Shown: positions 51,620 to 60,275 of the stretch, in pieces
How the letters are laid out: each line of letters opens with the position of its first letter
Position numbering within the stretch: position 1 is the first letter of the stretch
Source: Nitrospira sp.
GTDB lineage: Bacteria; Nitrospirota; Nitrospiria; Nitrospirales; Nitrospiraceae
DNA length: 64,000 nt
Assembly (NCBI GenBank): GCA_009594995.1
Contig: VOPR01000005.1
Coordinates: 62,001-126,000 of the forward strand
Direction of reading: 5' to 3'
The notes under the pieces: model-generated
Database searches by the model: none
Told to the model about the DNA's origin: nothing
Seen by the model: only the letters and a program-made list of their open reading frames with translations
Position numbers and translations under genes: made by a program

Positions 51620-52802
51620 CGCCATCAAACGGCATCCGATCGTCACCCTGGGCATCATTCTCTTTGTCGCCGTGGTGGCCCTGGTCGTGTTCCGTCTGAG
51701 CAGCGGAGCCAAGACCGACCCGCGCAAGAACCGCATCCTCACGGTGGGCACAATGACGCCCATCAAGCAGGATCTCGACGTGCGATTGACCTACACCGCC
51801 GATTTGATCCCGAACCAGCTCGTCAATATCTTCTCCCGCGTGGACGGCTACATCGCCAAAATCTATGTGGACAAGGGCGACCTGGTGAAGGCCAATCAGT
51901 TATTGGTCGAAATCGACCATACCGATTACATCCATGCAGTCAATCAGGCCAAGGCCAATCTCTTGTCGGCGAAAGCGAAGGTCGTCCAACAGGATGCCGG
52001 CGTGCGCAATGCCACACTGACGCTCGACCGCATGCAGGCGCTGATCAAGGACCAGTTCGTCTCCCAGCAAGACCTGGACACGGCCTTGGTAAACCGCGAT
52101 GCAGCCGTGGCCTTGCAAGATTCCTTACGCGCCCAAGTCCAGCAGATGACCGTCGCCTTGGCTCAAGCCGAAACCAACCTGGCCTACTCCTATATCCGTG
52201 CGCCATTTGCCGGCTACATCGCGGAACGTAACCTCGACCCCGGCGCCTATGTGAGCGGCACGACCACCAGCACCTCCACGGTGTCACGCGGCATCCTCAG
52301 TGTGCATGACGTGGAGACCGTCCGCACCCTGATTGAGGTCGTGGAGAAGGATGTACCCCTGGTGAAAGTCGGCCAGCGCGCCGATGTGCGCGCCGAAGCC
52401 TATCCGAACGAGGTGTTCGAAGGCACGGTGACCCGTATCGTGCAGGCCTTAAATCGCGCGACCCGGACCATGACCGTGGAGGTTGATCTGCCGAACAAGG
52501 ACCATCGCCTCAAAGGCGGCATGTTCGCCCGTGTCGAGGTTCTGGTCGGAAAACATCCCCAGGCGATTCAAATTCCCCTGGATGCCGTGAGCCGACTCGA
52601 AGAGTCCCAGTATGTCTATGTCGTGAAAGACGGGAAGGCCCACCAGGTTCCGGTTGAACTCGGAGCCCGCGCCGAAAATCGCGTCGAAGTCGTGAAGGGC
52701 CTCAGCGGAGACGAACAGTTGATCGTGTCCGGCAAGGACCTGGTCAGCGAAGGTGCGCCGGTCCAAATCCAACCGCTGGGCGGCGTGAAACGTGAGTCGT
52801 AG
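51609..52802 (+). CDS. RND efflux periplasmic adaptor (membrane fusion protein)
   Basis: HlyD/AcrA-like adaptor of 397 residues. One N-terminal membrane anchor (PIVTLGIILFVAVVALVVFR) without an obvious lipobox. The biotinyl-lipoyl half-motifs are VDGYIAKIYVDKGDLVKANQ and YIRAPFAGYIAERNLDPGAY, separated by a helical hairpin. The beta-barrel region includes GQRADVRAEAYPNEVFEGTV. It begins inside the tetR gene and precedes the pump gene; a stop-codon-spanning small hairpin (GAGTCG/CGACTC) follows. No outer-membrane channel gene is in the window, so it must use one from elsewhere. Confidence 0.92.
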   Translation: MSANAIKRHPIVTLGIILFVAVVALVVFRLSSGAKTDPRKNRILTVGTMTPIKQDLDVRLTYTADLIPNQLVNIFSRVDGYIAKIYVDKGDLVKANQLLVEIDHTDYIHAVNQAKANLLSAKAKVVQQDAGVRNATLTLDRMQALIKDQFVSQQDLDTALVNRDAAVALQDSLRAQVQQMTVALAQAETNLAYSYIRAPFAGYIAERNLDPGAYVSGTTTSTSTVSRGILSVHDVETVRTLIEVVEKDVPLVKVGQRADVRAEAYPNEVFEGTVTRIVQALNRATRTMTVEVDLPNKDHRLKGGMFARVEVLVGKHPQAIQIPLDAVSRLEESQYVYVVKDGKAHQVPVELGARAENRVEVVKGLSGDEQLIVSGKDLVSEGAPVQIQPLGGVKRES

Positions 52803-52886
52803 TAGCGACTCAGTACCGAGGCTTCCTGCATTGACGGTGGCGTCTCTTCGTTTCACCTCTAACGGTCCGCGTCTCACGTTCCCATT

Positions 52887-55800
52887 ATGTGGCTGACACT
52901 CCTCGCGCTCCGTAACCGCATCGGCATCCTGATGCTGTCCCTGGCCATGGTGATCCTGGGGGCCACCTCGCTGGAGCGGCTCCCGGTCGATCTTTTCCCC
53001 AACATCCAGGTCCCGGTCGCATTCGTCGGCGTCATCTATAAAGGCGCGCCACCGCTCGACATCGAACAGAGCGTCGTGTACCCCATCGAAAAGGCCGTCA
53101 GCTCCGCCTCCAACGTCGAACATGTGGAATCCTTCGCCAAGCAAGGCATCGGCGCGGTCCAGATCTGGTTCAACTGGGGCGCGGACATCAACGTGGGCCA
53201 GATGGAGGTGATGCAGCGTATCACCCAGATCCTGAACAGCCTGCCGCCCGGCATTCTGCAGCCGTTCATCGTCAAGTTCGACGTCTCCAACATCCCGGTC
53301 GCGTTCGTCACCGCCTCCGGCGGCGATCTGGACGAACGCGCCCTCTACGACCTGGCCTACAACACCATCGCGCCCCAAATCGAACAGATCGCCAACGTGG
53401 CCGCCGCCACGGTGGAAGGCGGAAAGATCCGGCAGATCAACATCAACCTGGACCCGGCACTGCTCCAGGCGCGCGGCCTCTCGATTCTGGATGTGGTCAA
53501 AGCGGTGAAGGCTTCCAACCTGATCCTGCCGTCGGGCGACATCAAAGCCGGCAACCTCGACTACAACGTGTTCACCAATACCCAGTTCAAGACGGTAGAG
53601 CCCATCAATGACGTCGTCGTCAAAATCGACGCGCGGGGCAATCCCGTCCGCGTGAGGGATGTCGGCGTCCTGAGCGACTCGTCGGACATTCAAACCAACG
53701 TCGTCCGCACGGACGGCAAACGCTCAGTCTATCTCCGGGTCAACAAGCAGCCGATCGCCAATACGGTGGAAGTCGTCGATGCCTTGCGCAAAGCGATCCC
53801 GAAGATGATCGGCATCCCGCCCGGTGTGCAATTGGGTATTTCGTTCGACCAGTCGGTCTATATTCGCCAGTCGATCAAGAATCTCATCGAGCAGGCGCTC
53901 CACGGTTCATTACTGGCAGCAGCGGTCATTCTCCTGTTCCTGCGAAATCTGACCAGCACGCTGATTATCTCCGTCGCCATCCCGCTCTCGATCCTGGTGA
54001 CCTTCATCGTGCTCTACTTCACCAACCAGACGCTGAACGTCTTCACCATGGGCGGTTTGGCCTTGGGAATCGGTCGCCTGGTGGACGACTCGATCGTCGA
54101 ACTGGAAAATATCCAGCGTCACCTAAATGTGGACCGGAACCGGTGGGACGCCATCGTGAACGCGGCTCGCGAAGTCGCCATGCCGATCTTCGCCTCCACC
54201 GTCACGACCGTCGTCGTCTTCCTGCCGATGTTTTTCATCGTCGGCATCGCGCGGCTGCTGCTGATTCCGCTGACCCTCACAATCGCCATTGCGCTGTTCA
54301 CCTCGTTCTTCGTCTCCCGCACGGTGACCCCGGCGCTCTGCTATCGCTTTTTGAAATCCGAACAGGAGGCGCACCGTTCGCTACCACGCTGGTTCGTGCG
54401 CATCATGCAGTGGAGCCAGCGACGGTACGAGGCCCTTGATGAAGGATATGAGCGAAGTCTGCGTTGGGTACTGGCGCATCGCCGCACGTTGCTCGTCGCC
54501 GTGGTGTTAATTTTTGTCAGTTCACTCGCATTGCTGCCCTTCATCGGGACCGAATTTCTTCCGGTGTCGGATGAAAGCCAGTTCCGCATCGTCCTGCGGG
54601 CCCCGGTCGGCCAACGGGTGGAGAAAACCGTCGATCAGGTCGCCGAGGTCGAACGGGTGCTGCGGGAGAAGATTCCGCCGGACGAACTGGAAGCGATCGC
54701 CTCCAGTACCGGCGTACTCGCGCAGGGCCGCTCGTCTCTGTTCAACCCTAACACCGGGCCGCACACCTCGGTCATTTCGGTCTATCTGGCGTCGCCCGAC
54801 AAACGCCGGCGCAATCAGGTTGAAATCATGAATGCCGTCCGGCCGTCGATCGTCAAACTCTTTCCCGGCGTGGCGATGTTTTTCGATCCGGGTGGCCTGG
54901 TCAAACGCGTCACGAGCTTCGGCTCACAGAAGTCGATCGACGTGGAGATTTACGGCTACGATTTTGAGAAGGCCCGCGGCGTCATCCAACAGGCGCAGGA
55001 GCTCATGCACAAGATCCCCGGCATGGCCGACATCGAAGTCAGCCGAGAAGAGAATTATCCCGAGGTCAACGTGGTGGTGGATCGGGAAAAGGCCGCGCTC
55101 CTGGGAATCAACGAGACGGATGTCGCCAATGCCGTGCTGTTTTCCTTGAACGGCAACGGCCAGACCGACCCCATCATCTATACCGACCCGCAGAACGGGA
55201 ACGAATACTACATCAGCGCCTGGCTCGCCGAAGAGCATCGCAAGGATCTGACGGCCATTGAGCATGTGCTCCTGACCACCAAGAACGGCGAGCCGGTACT
55301 CCTGAAAAACCTGGCCACCCTCAAGCTGAACGCCGGGCCCGTGAAGATCGAGCGCAAGTACTTCCAGCGCGTCGTCCATATCACCGCCAACCCCGTCGGC
55401 CGCGACCTCGGGGCGATTGCCCAGGACCTGGAGACGGCATTCGCGCAGATGCAGTTGCCGACAGGATTTAGCATCCGGCTGGCCGGCCAAATTCAACAAC
55501 AGCGCGAGACGTTCGAAGGCCTCATGTATGCCAGCGCCCTGGCATTGATCCTGGTCTACATGGTGATGGCCGCCCAATTTAAGTCGCTCATCGACCCCTT
55601 CATCATCATGTTTTCGGTGCCGATGGGCATCCCCGGCGTGATCGTGATCCTGTACCTGACCAACACCACCATCTCCACCTCGTCTCTGATGGGCATCATC
55701 ATGATGCTAGGTATCGTCGTCTCGAACGGTGTCCTGCTGGTGGACTACACCAACGTGCTGCGGCGCCGTGGTCTGGACCTTTCCACCGCAGTGGTCACCG

Positions 55801-56066
55801 CTTCCCGCACCAGACTGCGGCCAATCTTAATGACCTCACTCGCAACCGTGGTCGGACTGATTCCCATGGCGCTCGGTTTGGGGACCGGCAGCGAAACCAA
55901 CGCACCGCTCGCTCGAGCAGTCGTGGGCGGCCTCACCGTCTCGACGATCCTGACCCTCTTCCTGGTGCCAACCGTCTATACGATGCTGGAAGAGCGGTTC
56001 CCCCGGCGGGCGGATCAACTGGGTGAGACACCGGTAGAGAGCGAACTAACCGAACAACAGGCTTAG
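52887..56066 (+). CDS. RND multidrug efflux permease (HAE-1/AcrB type)
   Basis: Inner-membrane proton-driven exporter of 1059 residues with the standard 12-segment, two large periplasmic loop layout. N-terminal LALRNRIGILMLSLAMVILG and LPVDLFPNIQVPVAFVGVIY are typical. The proton-relay pair Asp-Asp in TM4 is present near residue 400 (LALGIGRLVDDSIVELENI). The C-terminal half has VMAAQFKSLIDPFIIMFSVP and ASRTRLRPILMTSLATVVGL. Metal-exporting CusA features are not evident. Likely to export drugs, lipids or toxic organics with the adaptor; the substrate is unknown. Confidence 0.94.
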   Translation: MWLTLLALRNRIGILMLSLAMVILGATSLERLPVDLFPNIQVPVAFVGVIYKGAPPLDIEQSVVYPIEKAVSSASNVEHVESFAKQGIGAVQIWFNWGADINVGQMEVMQRITQILNSLPPGILQPFIVKFDVSNIPVAFVTASGGDLDERALYDLAYNTIAPQIEQIANVAAATVEGGKIRQININLDPALLQARGLSILDVVKAVKASNLILPSGDIKAGNLDYNVFTNTQFKTVEPINDVVVKIDARGNPVRVRDVGVLSDSSDIQTNVVRTDGKRSVYLRVNKQPIANTVEVVDALRKAIPKMIGIPPGVQLGISFDQSVYIRQSIKNLIEQALHGSLLAAAVILLFLRNLTSTLIISVAIPLSILVTFIVLYFTNQTLNVFTMGGLALGIGRLVDDSIVELENIQRHLNVDRNRWDAIVNAAREVAMPIFASTVTTVVVFLPMFFIVGIARLLLIPLTLTIAIALFTSFFVSRTVTPALCYRFLKSEQEAHRSLPRWFVRIMQWSQRRYEALDEGYERSLRWVLAHRRTLLVAVVLIFVSSLALLPFIGTEFLPVSDESQFRIVLRAPVGQRVEKTVDQVAEVERVLREKIPPDELEAIASSTGVLAQGRSSLFNPNTGPHTSVISVYLASPDKRRRNQVEIMNAVRPSIVKLFPGVAMFFDPGGLVKRVTSFGSQKSIDVEIYGYDFEKARGVIQQAQELMHKIPGMADIEVSREENYPEVNVVVDREKAALLGINETDVANAVLFSLNGNGQTDPIIYTDPQNGNEYYISAWLAEEHRKDLTAIEHVLLTTKNGEPVLLKNLATLKLNAGPVKIERKYFQRVVHITANPVGRDLGAIAQDLETAFAQMQLPTGFSIRLAGQIQQQRETFEGLMYASALALILVYMVMAAQFKSLIDPFIIMFSVPMGIPGVIVILYLTNTTISTSSLMGIIMMLGIVVSNGVLLVDYTNVLRRRGLDLSTAVVTASRTRLRPILMTSLATVVGLIPMALGLGTGSETNAPLARAVVGGLTVSTILTLFLVPTVYTMLEERFPRRADQLGETPVESELTEQQA

Positions 56067-56154
56067 CAGGATCCTGACACACTAGAGGCAAAGAGCCACA
56101 TCAATCTCGAAAGAGATGGCCTGATGTCCTAGGCTTTGCAGGCTGTTCAGAAAG

Positions 56155-56223
56155 GCTGTCCGGCAAGGCCGCAGGGTACGTTGCAGGGAGGCGTGCGACC
56201 GAGAACGAAGCAGATGCCGGCAG
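56155..56223. repeat. Dispersed structured repeat, copy B (short)
   Basis: Contains CAAGGCCGCAGGGTACGTTG and GGGAGGCGTGCGACCGAGAA, matching copy C closely, but the segment that forms the inner hairpin in A, C and D is missing. The stem GTTGC/GCGAC with one G-T wobble remains. Lies between the RND gene and the SCP2 gene. No T-rich terminator follows. Confidence 0.65.
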
Positions 56224-56263
56224 CTCGTTTGCCGCAGCAGAATGCTATGACTCGGAGAGACTC

Positions 56264-56608
56264 TTAGGGTCGGAGACTGGGGAAGAGGGAAGCCAGCTGC
56301 AGCGCCAGCCCCATATCGCCGCTGATGCGGAGCCGACCGGTCATGGCGATCATGGTGCCGCTGACCTGGCCGTTCAACACTCGCAGACAATCTTCCCCCG
56401 ACATCGCCAGGGTCACATTCGGATCGGGGTGGGTACCCTCGGACACCTGGCAGGCCCCGTCCTTGATCTGGAGTTGATACTGCCCGCCGTCGGTCCCGTT
56501 CAAATCGAACTGGTAGACCACATCCAGCCCTTCGGCCGCTTCAGGGTCCAGCTTGCCTGCGAGGGTGGAAAAAAACGAGCGGACAGTTTTGGCTGGTGGC
56601 TGCTTCAT
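56264..56608 (-). CDS. SCP2 sterol-binding-domain-like protein
   Basis: Small (114 residues) protein of the SCP2 family. The pattern KLDPEAAEGLDVVYQFDLNG, YQLQIKDGACQVSEGTHPDP, NVTLAMSGEDCLRVLNGQVS and GRLRISGDMGLALQLASLF is the full SCP2 fold, a hydrophobic cavity for lipids. ATG at 56608 is used; upstream in-frame sequence overlaps the SpeD-like gene and is unlike the family. It lies 58 bases downstream of the SpeD-like gene on the same strand, so the two are probably one transcript. Ligand unknown. Confidence 0.82.
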   Translation of the reverse strand: MKQPPAKTVRSFFSTLAGKLDPEAAEGLDVVYQFDLNGTDGGQYQLQIKDGACQVSEGTHPDPNVTLAMSGEDCLRVLNGQVSGTMIAMTGRLRISGDMGLALQLASLFPSLRP

Positions 56609-56666
56609 GGCATGGTGCCCCGGCAGAGTACAACACTCTGCCGGGGCGGAGATCCAGGAGATGGGT

Positions 56667-57110
56667 CTAGTACCGCAACATGGCTCGGTGACTCGAACGA
56701 CGGGCGCCGAAGAAGGCCTTGGAAAACTCTTCGACGACGGCCGGCTCGTACCCCTTGCAACTGAAGATGTCGAGATAGGCGCTGTTGGTGTCATTGGCGA
56801 AGTGCCCGCTGATCAAGGACGTCTCGATCAACTGCACCATGCTGTAGCCGGCGACCCGGCCTTCTCCGAAATTGACGATCTGGCAGGCGCCATATCGCTT
56901 CATTTCGATCAGCTCGCAGAGCTGCACAACGTAGGCTTCGATTTGTTTGGCATCGCGAATGCGTTCGGGAATGCAGTCGTGGAGGTCAACGGAGGTGCAA
57001 ATACCCCAGGCTTTGCCGGGTCCGACGGAGTCCGGATGGACTGCGGAGTCAGCAACCCTGGCGGAAGATGATGAGATGTCGTCTGAAGTGGCACCCTCGG
57101 CGTTGTGCAT
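56667..57110 (-). CDS. SpeD-like protein (AdoMet decarboxylase family) lacking the pyruvoyl serine
   Basis: 147 residues resembling the S-adenosylmethionine decarboxylase SpeD: CTSVDLHDCIPERIRDAKQI, ACQIVNFGEGRVAGYSMVQL and SAYLDIFSCKGYEPAVVEEF follow the family order, with the late Cys in DIFSC. Where SpeD has E-S-H-L, with self-cleavage and pyruvoyl formation at the Ser, this protein reads LIETSLISGHF, so Thr occupies that place. The nearby catalytic His is displaced by one. It may therefore be inactive as a decarboxylase or have a new activity. A poorly conserved 40-residue N-terminal extension is rich in Ser and Asp. It has a good promoter and probably forms an operon with the SCP2 gene. 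Confidence 0.7.
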   Translation of the reverse strand: MHNAEGATSDDISSSSARVADSAVHPDSVGPGKAWGICTSVDLHDCIPERIRDAKQIEAYVVQLCELIEMKRYGACQIVNFGEGRVAGYSMVQLIETSLISGHFANDTNSAYLDIFSCKGYEPAVVEEFSKAFFGARRSSHRAMLRY

Positions 57111-57162
57111 ATGCGATACGACCTTTCTGTTGGGAGTGGTGGGAGTGGGAATACATATTTGC

Positions 57163-57191
57163 AATATACTGAACGTTTGAAACCCTGTAAA
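57163..57191 (-). promoter_or_regulatory. Sigma-70 promoter of the SpeD-like/SCP2 genes
   Basis: The minus strand has TTTACA (57186-57191, five of six), a 17-base spacer and TATATT (57163-57168, five of six). Transcription would start near 57156, leaving a leader of about 45 bases. Confidence 0.75.
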
Positions 57192-57263
57192 TATTTATCT
57201 CCGAAATTTCTCCACGTTCGCGCACATTGACAAACTCTCGACCCCTTAGCGAGAATGCCGACC

Positions 57264-57449
57264 ATGGCTGACACATTCACATCGCAATCCAAGACCTCTC
57301 CTACGACCACTGACTTGCCCGACCGGCTCTGCACCTGGTGCAAGGTGGCCATGACCAAACGTCTGGTCGCCGGCGGCCAGTTCGTTCACTACACCTGCCC
57401 CAAGTGCGTCTTTCAACATACGACCAAGCGGGCGGCCCAGGCGCAATAG
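57264..57449 (+). CDS. Small zinc-ribbon-like peptide
   Basis: 61 residues. The N-terminal 18 residues are Ser/Thr-rich, then LCTWCKVAMTKRLVAGGQFV and HYTCPKCVFQHTTKR give two CxxC pairs 17 residues apart, a zinc ribbon. ATG at 57264 is preferred (GAGA eight bases before) over ATG at 57255. Divergent from the SpeD-like gene. It may bind nucleic acid or a protein partner; function unknown. Confidence 0.65.
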   Translation: MADTFTSQSKTSPTTTDLPDRLCTWCKVAMTKRLVAGGQFVHYTCPKCVFQHTTKRAAQAQ

Positions 57450-57504
57450 CTCTTTCTGCGCGCGGCGAGACCGATTCAGGCGACCTTTTTATTGACCCGC
57501 CAGC

Positions 57505-57627
57505 CGGTCGATCAAAGAGGTCGTCCAGCAAGGCCGCAAGGAGCTTGACGACTGAGGCGTACCCTCTGGGTACGTCGCAGGGAGGCATGCGACAGAGAAC
57601 GCCGCTGGCGCCCTCTTTGATCGGCCG
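57505..57627. repeat. Dispersed structured repeat, copy C (best preserved)
   Basis: Outer arms at 57505-57520 and 57612-57627 pair at 15 of 16 positions (11 perfect: GATCAAAGAGG/CCTCTTTGATC). Inside are GTCGTC/GACGAC (57520-57525 with 57547-57552, loop holding AAGGCCGCAAGG), a 7-base hairpin CGTACCC-TCT-GGGTACG (57558-57574) and GTCGC/GCGAC (57574-57593). The conserved GAGAACGCCG follows. The right outer arm ends next to the stop codon of the oxidoreductase gene. Confidence 0.8.
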
Positions 57628-58338
57628 TCACTCGTCGTAGTACTTTTCACGATACACCGGGCACAACCCCTTGGCATTGATCAGCGCCGTCACATCCTTG
57701 ATCATCGTACTTCCCCCGCACAGATAGACCGCAAGATTGCCAACAGTGGATACCCGCTCCTCGATCAGCGCGGTCACACGCCCGGTCGCCCCCTGCCAAC
57801 CCGGTTCGGGGCGGGAGAGTGTCGTCACCACGGTCAGATTCGAATGTGTCGCGGCCAGCGCCGCCCATTCATCCTGCCAATACAGATCCCGCTGGCTGCG
57901 TAGCCCCCAAAACAGGGTGACCGGCCGGTTTGGCTCTCGCTGCAATTGCGCCAGGAGCATGCTCCGGATCGGCGCGATGCCGGTTCCCGTCGCCACAAAC
58001 AACAGCTCCCTGGCCCCATCGTCCCGGAGGTAAAACGCGCCCGCCGGGCCCTTGAACGAGGTACGCGATCCTTCCCGTAAACTGAAGAGATACTCCGAAC
58101 CGGGACCGCCCTGGACGAGATTGAAAACCAGGAGGATTCGATCTCGCTGCTCCGGCGGGGACGCAATGGAATAGGGCCTGGTCACGGGTCGGGGCTGCCC
58201 TTCCTTCGGCACCTCGAACGACACGAACTGCCCGGCCTTAAACGTGATGCTGGCCGGCTCCAGGAGGCGCAATTCGATCTCGCGCACGTCGTGCGTGAGA
58301 TTCTGAATGCAGCTCACCTCGGCCGTGAACGTGTTCAC
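57628..58338 (-). CDS. Ferredoxin-NADP reductase-like FAD/NAD(P)-binding oxidoreductase
   Basis: Flavin reductase of the ferredoxin reductase superfamily, 236 residues. FAD motif RPYSIAS in PVTRPYSIASPPEQRD, nucleotide phosphate motif LLFVATGTGIAPIRSML, and VYLCGGSTMIKDVTALI near the C-terminus. It lacks an iron-sulfur domain, so electrons must pass to or from a separate partner. GTG at 58338 is used; TTG at 58347 is equally possible and no strong ribosome site decides. It lies 42 bases after the M50 protease gene in the same direction. Role unknown; possibly a reductase for a soluble oxygenase or quinone. Confidence 0.85.
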   Translation of the reverse strand: MNTFTAEVSCIQNLTHDVREIELRLLEPASITFKAGQFVSFEVPKEGQPRPVTRPYSIASPPEQRDRILLVFNLVQGGPGSEYLFSLREGSRTSFKGPAGAFYLRDDGARELLFVATGTGIAPIRSMLLAQLQREPNRPVTLFWGLRSQRDLYWQDEWAALAATHSNLTVVTTLSRPEPGWQGATGRVTALIEERVSTVGNLAVYLCGGSTMIKDVTALINAKGLCPVYREKYYDE

Positions 58339-58380
58339 AGCAGCCAACCCGAGGAAACGTGACTGAGGTGGAAGATCCGA

Positions 58381-59094
58381 TTAGCCTCGCCCGGAGGGCA
58401 GCAGCAGGTGCGTTTCATAACTCATGATACCAAGAAATGCGGCGAGGCCGAGGTAGTACAGGCCATAACTGAACCTGGTGGCGAGCGGAACGTCATAGTA
58501 CCGCTCCGGCAAGCCGGAAGGACCGCCCCGGAAGGTCGACATGAGGTGAGGGAGCGCCATGATGGCGATCAAGAGCAGCATGGGACTGTGGTTCATGACG
58601 AAGAGACCGATAAGAATCGGCACGCCCAGCCACCAGACTTTGGGCGAAATGATGGCCGTGATCCGTCCGCCGTCTAGCGGAGACAAGGGGATGAGATTGA
58701 AGAGATTAATCATGAACCCGGCGTAGGCCAGGGCCAGCAGCAATTGGCTCTGGGTATATTCCGCTGCATAGTAGCAGCCCACGGCAGCTACGGTGCCGGC
58801 GACCGGCCCGGCGATACCCACATAGGCCTCGGTTTCCACATCCATCGGCTGCTCTTTGAGCTGAATCCAGGCACCGACGAAGGGAATGAACGTCGGGGCT
58901 CCCACGTTCAGGTTGCGCTGTTTGGCGGCGGCGTAATGCCCCAGCTCGTGAAACAGAATCAGCAACACGAACCCTACTGCATACCACCAGCCAAAGATAA
59001 AACTGTACACCACCATCGACAGGAGCATGGTCCCGCCGGTGAGCGCGATCTTGCCCAACTTGAGGCCGCCCAGAAGGAGCAGGAGAATTTTCAC
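58381..59094 (-). CDS. Site-2 protease family (M50) membrane metalloprotease
   Basis: Intramembrane metalloprotease of 237 residues. The zinc motif HELGH is in VLLILFHELGHYAAAKQ, and the third ligand is in IPLSPLDGGRITAII. Six or so membrane segments flank these. No PDZ domain is present. The ATG overlaps the stop of the DUF2167 gene (ATGA). A pairing of DUF2167 and M50 proteins suggests the protease acts on, or with, the DUF2167 membrane protein; this is inference. Confidence 0.88.
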   Translation of the reverse strand: MKILLLLLGGLKLGKIALTGGTMLLSMVVYSFIFGWWYAVGFVLLILFHELGHYAAAKQRNLNVGAPTFIPFVGAWIQLKEQPMDVETEAYVGIAGPVAGTVAAVGCYYAAEYTQSQLLLALAYAGFMINLFNLIPLSPLDGGRITAIISPKVWWLGVPILIGLFVMNHSPMLLLIAIMALPHLMSTFRGGPSGLPERYYDVPLATRFSYGLYYLGLAAFLGIMSYETHLLLPSGRG

Positions 59095-59990
59095 GACGAC
59101 AATCCTCCGCCACCGCCCGGCTGTTCAGGCTGAGGTTTCTTCTTGAGGTATTTCGCGGCCAATCCGCCGAGCGCAATCACCAACAGCATCAATAATTTCT
59201 TTCCCGCCACCACCAAGGGAATAATAAAGGCCCAGAGTTTCGCCAACAGGCCGGACTTGATGGCCGCGCCAGCAATGAGCGCCGATAAGCCGACCGCTGC
59301 GACCTTGTCCGTCGTGCTGTTGAAGTCGGTGTACCGCTTCCCTTCGACAAACTCCACATTGGCCAACAGCTGACTGACGTGCGGTTTCAGCATCGGCAGC
59401 TGCTCGAGCGACCCCACCATGTTCATGCTCAGATACCCCTGCCGCCCTAAAGCCAGCGTGTTGTAATTGACCCCCACCGATGATTCCCGCTCCTGCGCCG
59501 AGATCGCCCACACCACTTTGTTCGCGGCCTTGTCATAGTGCGGCTTCTCTTCCCAACCACGAATGATCAGGGGTGGAAAACCTTGCGCCTGCCTGGTCTT
59601 GTTGTCTTCTTCCGTGCCTTCTTTGATGGAGGTCATCAACGCATCGGCGTCCCAATTGGCCGCCTCGTCATCCTTCACGTAGCCCGCATCGATATATCGA
59701 ACAACCATAAACCACTGCTCACCCTCACCCGTGGCCGTAATCAACCCCAGTTCAGACCCTGACGGGAAGTTCCCCATTCTCTTCAACAGCGCTTGCGTCT
59801 CTTGCGCACCAAGAAATTGATAGCCATTAGGAAGCTTCAGCAACGCCTGATCGCCCAGCTTGGCTTCGGCGGGCCCCACAAGCCAGGGAAGCGCGGGCGG
59901 TTTGGGTTCATCGGCCAGAGCCGACGATACTGGGACGCTGACCACCAACCCCAGAAACATGAGCAGCAGCCCGATGTGGCGACGAATCAT
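59091..59990 (-). CDS. DUF2167 family membrane protein
   Basis: Exported protein of 299 residues: signal peptide (LLLMFLGLVVSVPVSSALA), a periplasmic part, and C-terminal membrane segments (AAVGLSALIAGAAIKSGLLA and LWAFIIPLVVAGKKLLMLLV). Typical DUF2167 blocks are GPAEAKLGDQALLKLPNGYQ and WAISAQERESSVGVNYNTLA with LGRQGYLSMNMV. A Pro/Gly-rich tail faces the other side. Ribosome site GGGAGA eight bases upstream. Function is unknown; it begins the transcription unit that includes the M50 protease and the flavin reductase. Confidence 0.85.
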   Translation of the reverse strand: MIRRHIGLLLMFLGLVVSVPVSSALADEPKPPALPWLVGPAEAKLGDQALLKLPNGYQFLGAQETQALLKRMGNFPSGSELGLITATGEGEQWFMVVRYIDAGYVKDDEAANWDADALMTSIKEGTEEDNKTRQAQGFPPLIIRGWEEKPHYDKAANKVVWAISAQERESSVGVNYNTLALGRQGYLSMNMVGSLEQLPMLKPHVSQLLANVEFVEGKRYTDFNSTTDKVAAVGLSALIAGAAIKSGLLAKLWAFIIPLVVAGKKLLMLLVIALGGLAAKYLKKKPQPEQPGGGGGLSS

Positions 59991-60275
59991 ATAAGGGTCT
60001 CCCTGGGTACTCAGTGACTACGAAGTGAAGATTTTTACAGTGTATCATCCGCCAGCGACCGGATCGCTTCGATACCAAGACGATTCTCGCCGAGATCATC
60101 GTATCCGACAGGGGAAACCCAGGAAAAATGAATGGTCCCCCTACCCTCGTCGAACAGGCACTCTACGTCGTCGAGAAAGCGAAGCAAGAGGCTGAACCAG
60201 ATCGCCCTTTTGAGCGACAGGGCAGTCGCCTTCACGCTGGTCGAGTACTTCGACGTCTTTCGAATGCCTCACCGG
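59991..60275. other. Gap of about 285 bases with only a doubtful small frame
   Basis: Contains one short minus-strand open frame (60035-60235, 66 codons, MKATALSLKRAIWFSLLLRF and onward). It has no clear ribosome site and resembles nothing I know, so it is not called as a gene. No promoter or terminator stands out. It separates the DUF2914 gene from the DUF2167 unit. Confidence 0.4.

Noticed and set aside
52795..52811. Terminator after the efflux adaptor gene
   Set aside because: GAGTCG and CGACTC can pair across the stop codon, but the stem is short and no T-run follows; the pump gene is probably co-transcribed.
52449..53693. 414-codon minus-strand frame opposite the efflux genes
   Set aside because: It is complementary to conserved adaptor and permease sequence; rich in Asp, His and Gly, as such shadow frames are.
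60035..60235. 66-codon minus-strand frame in the gap before the DUF2914 gene
   Set aside because: No ribosome site, no family resemblance and odd composition; not enough to call a gene.
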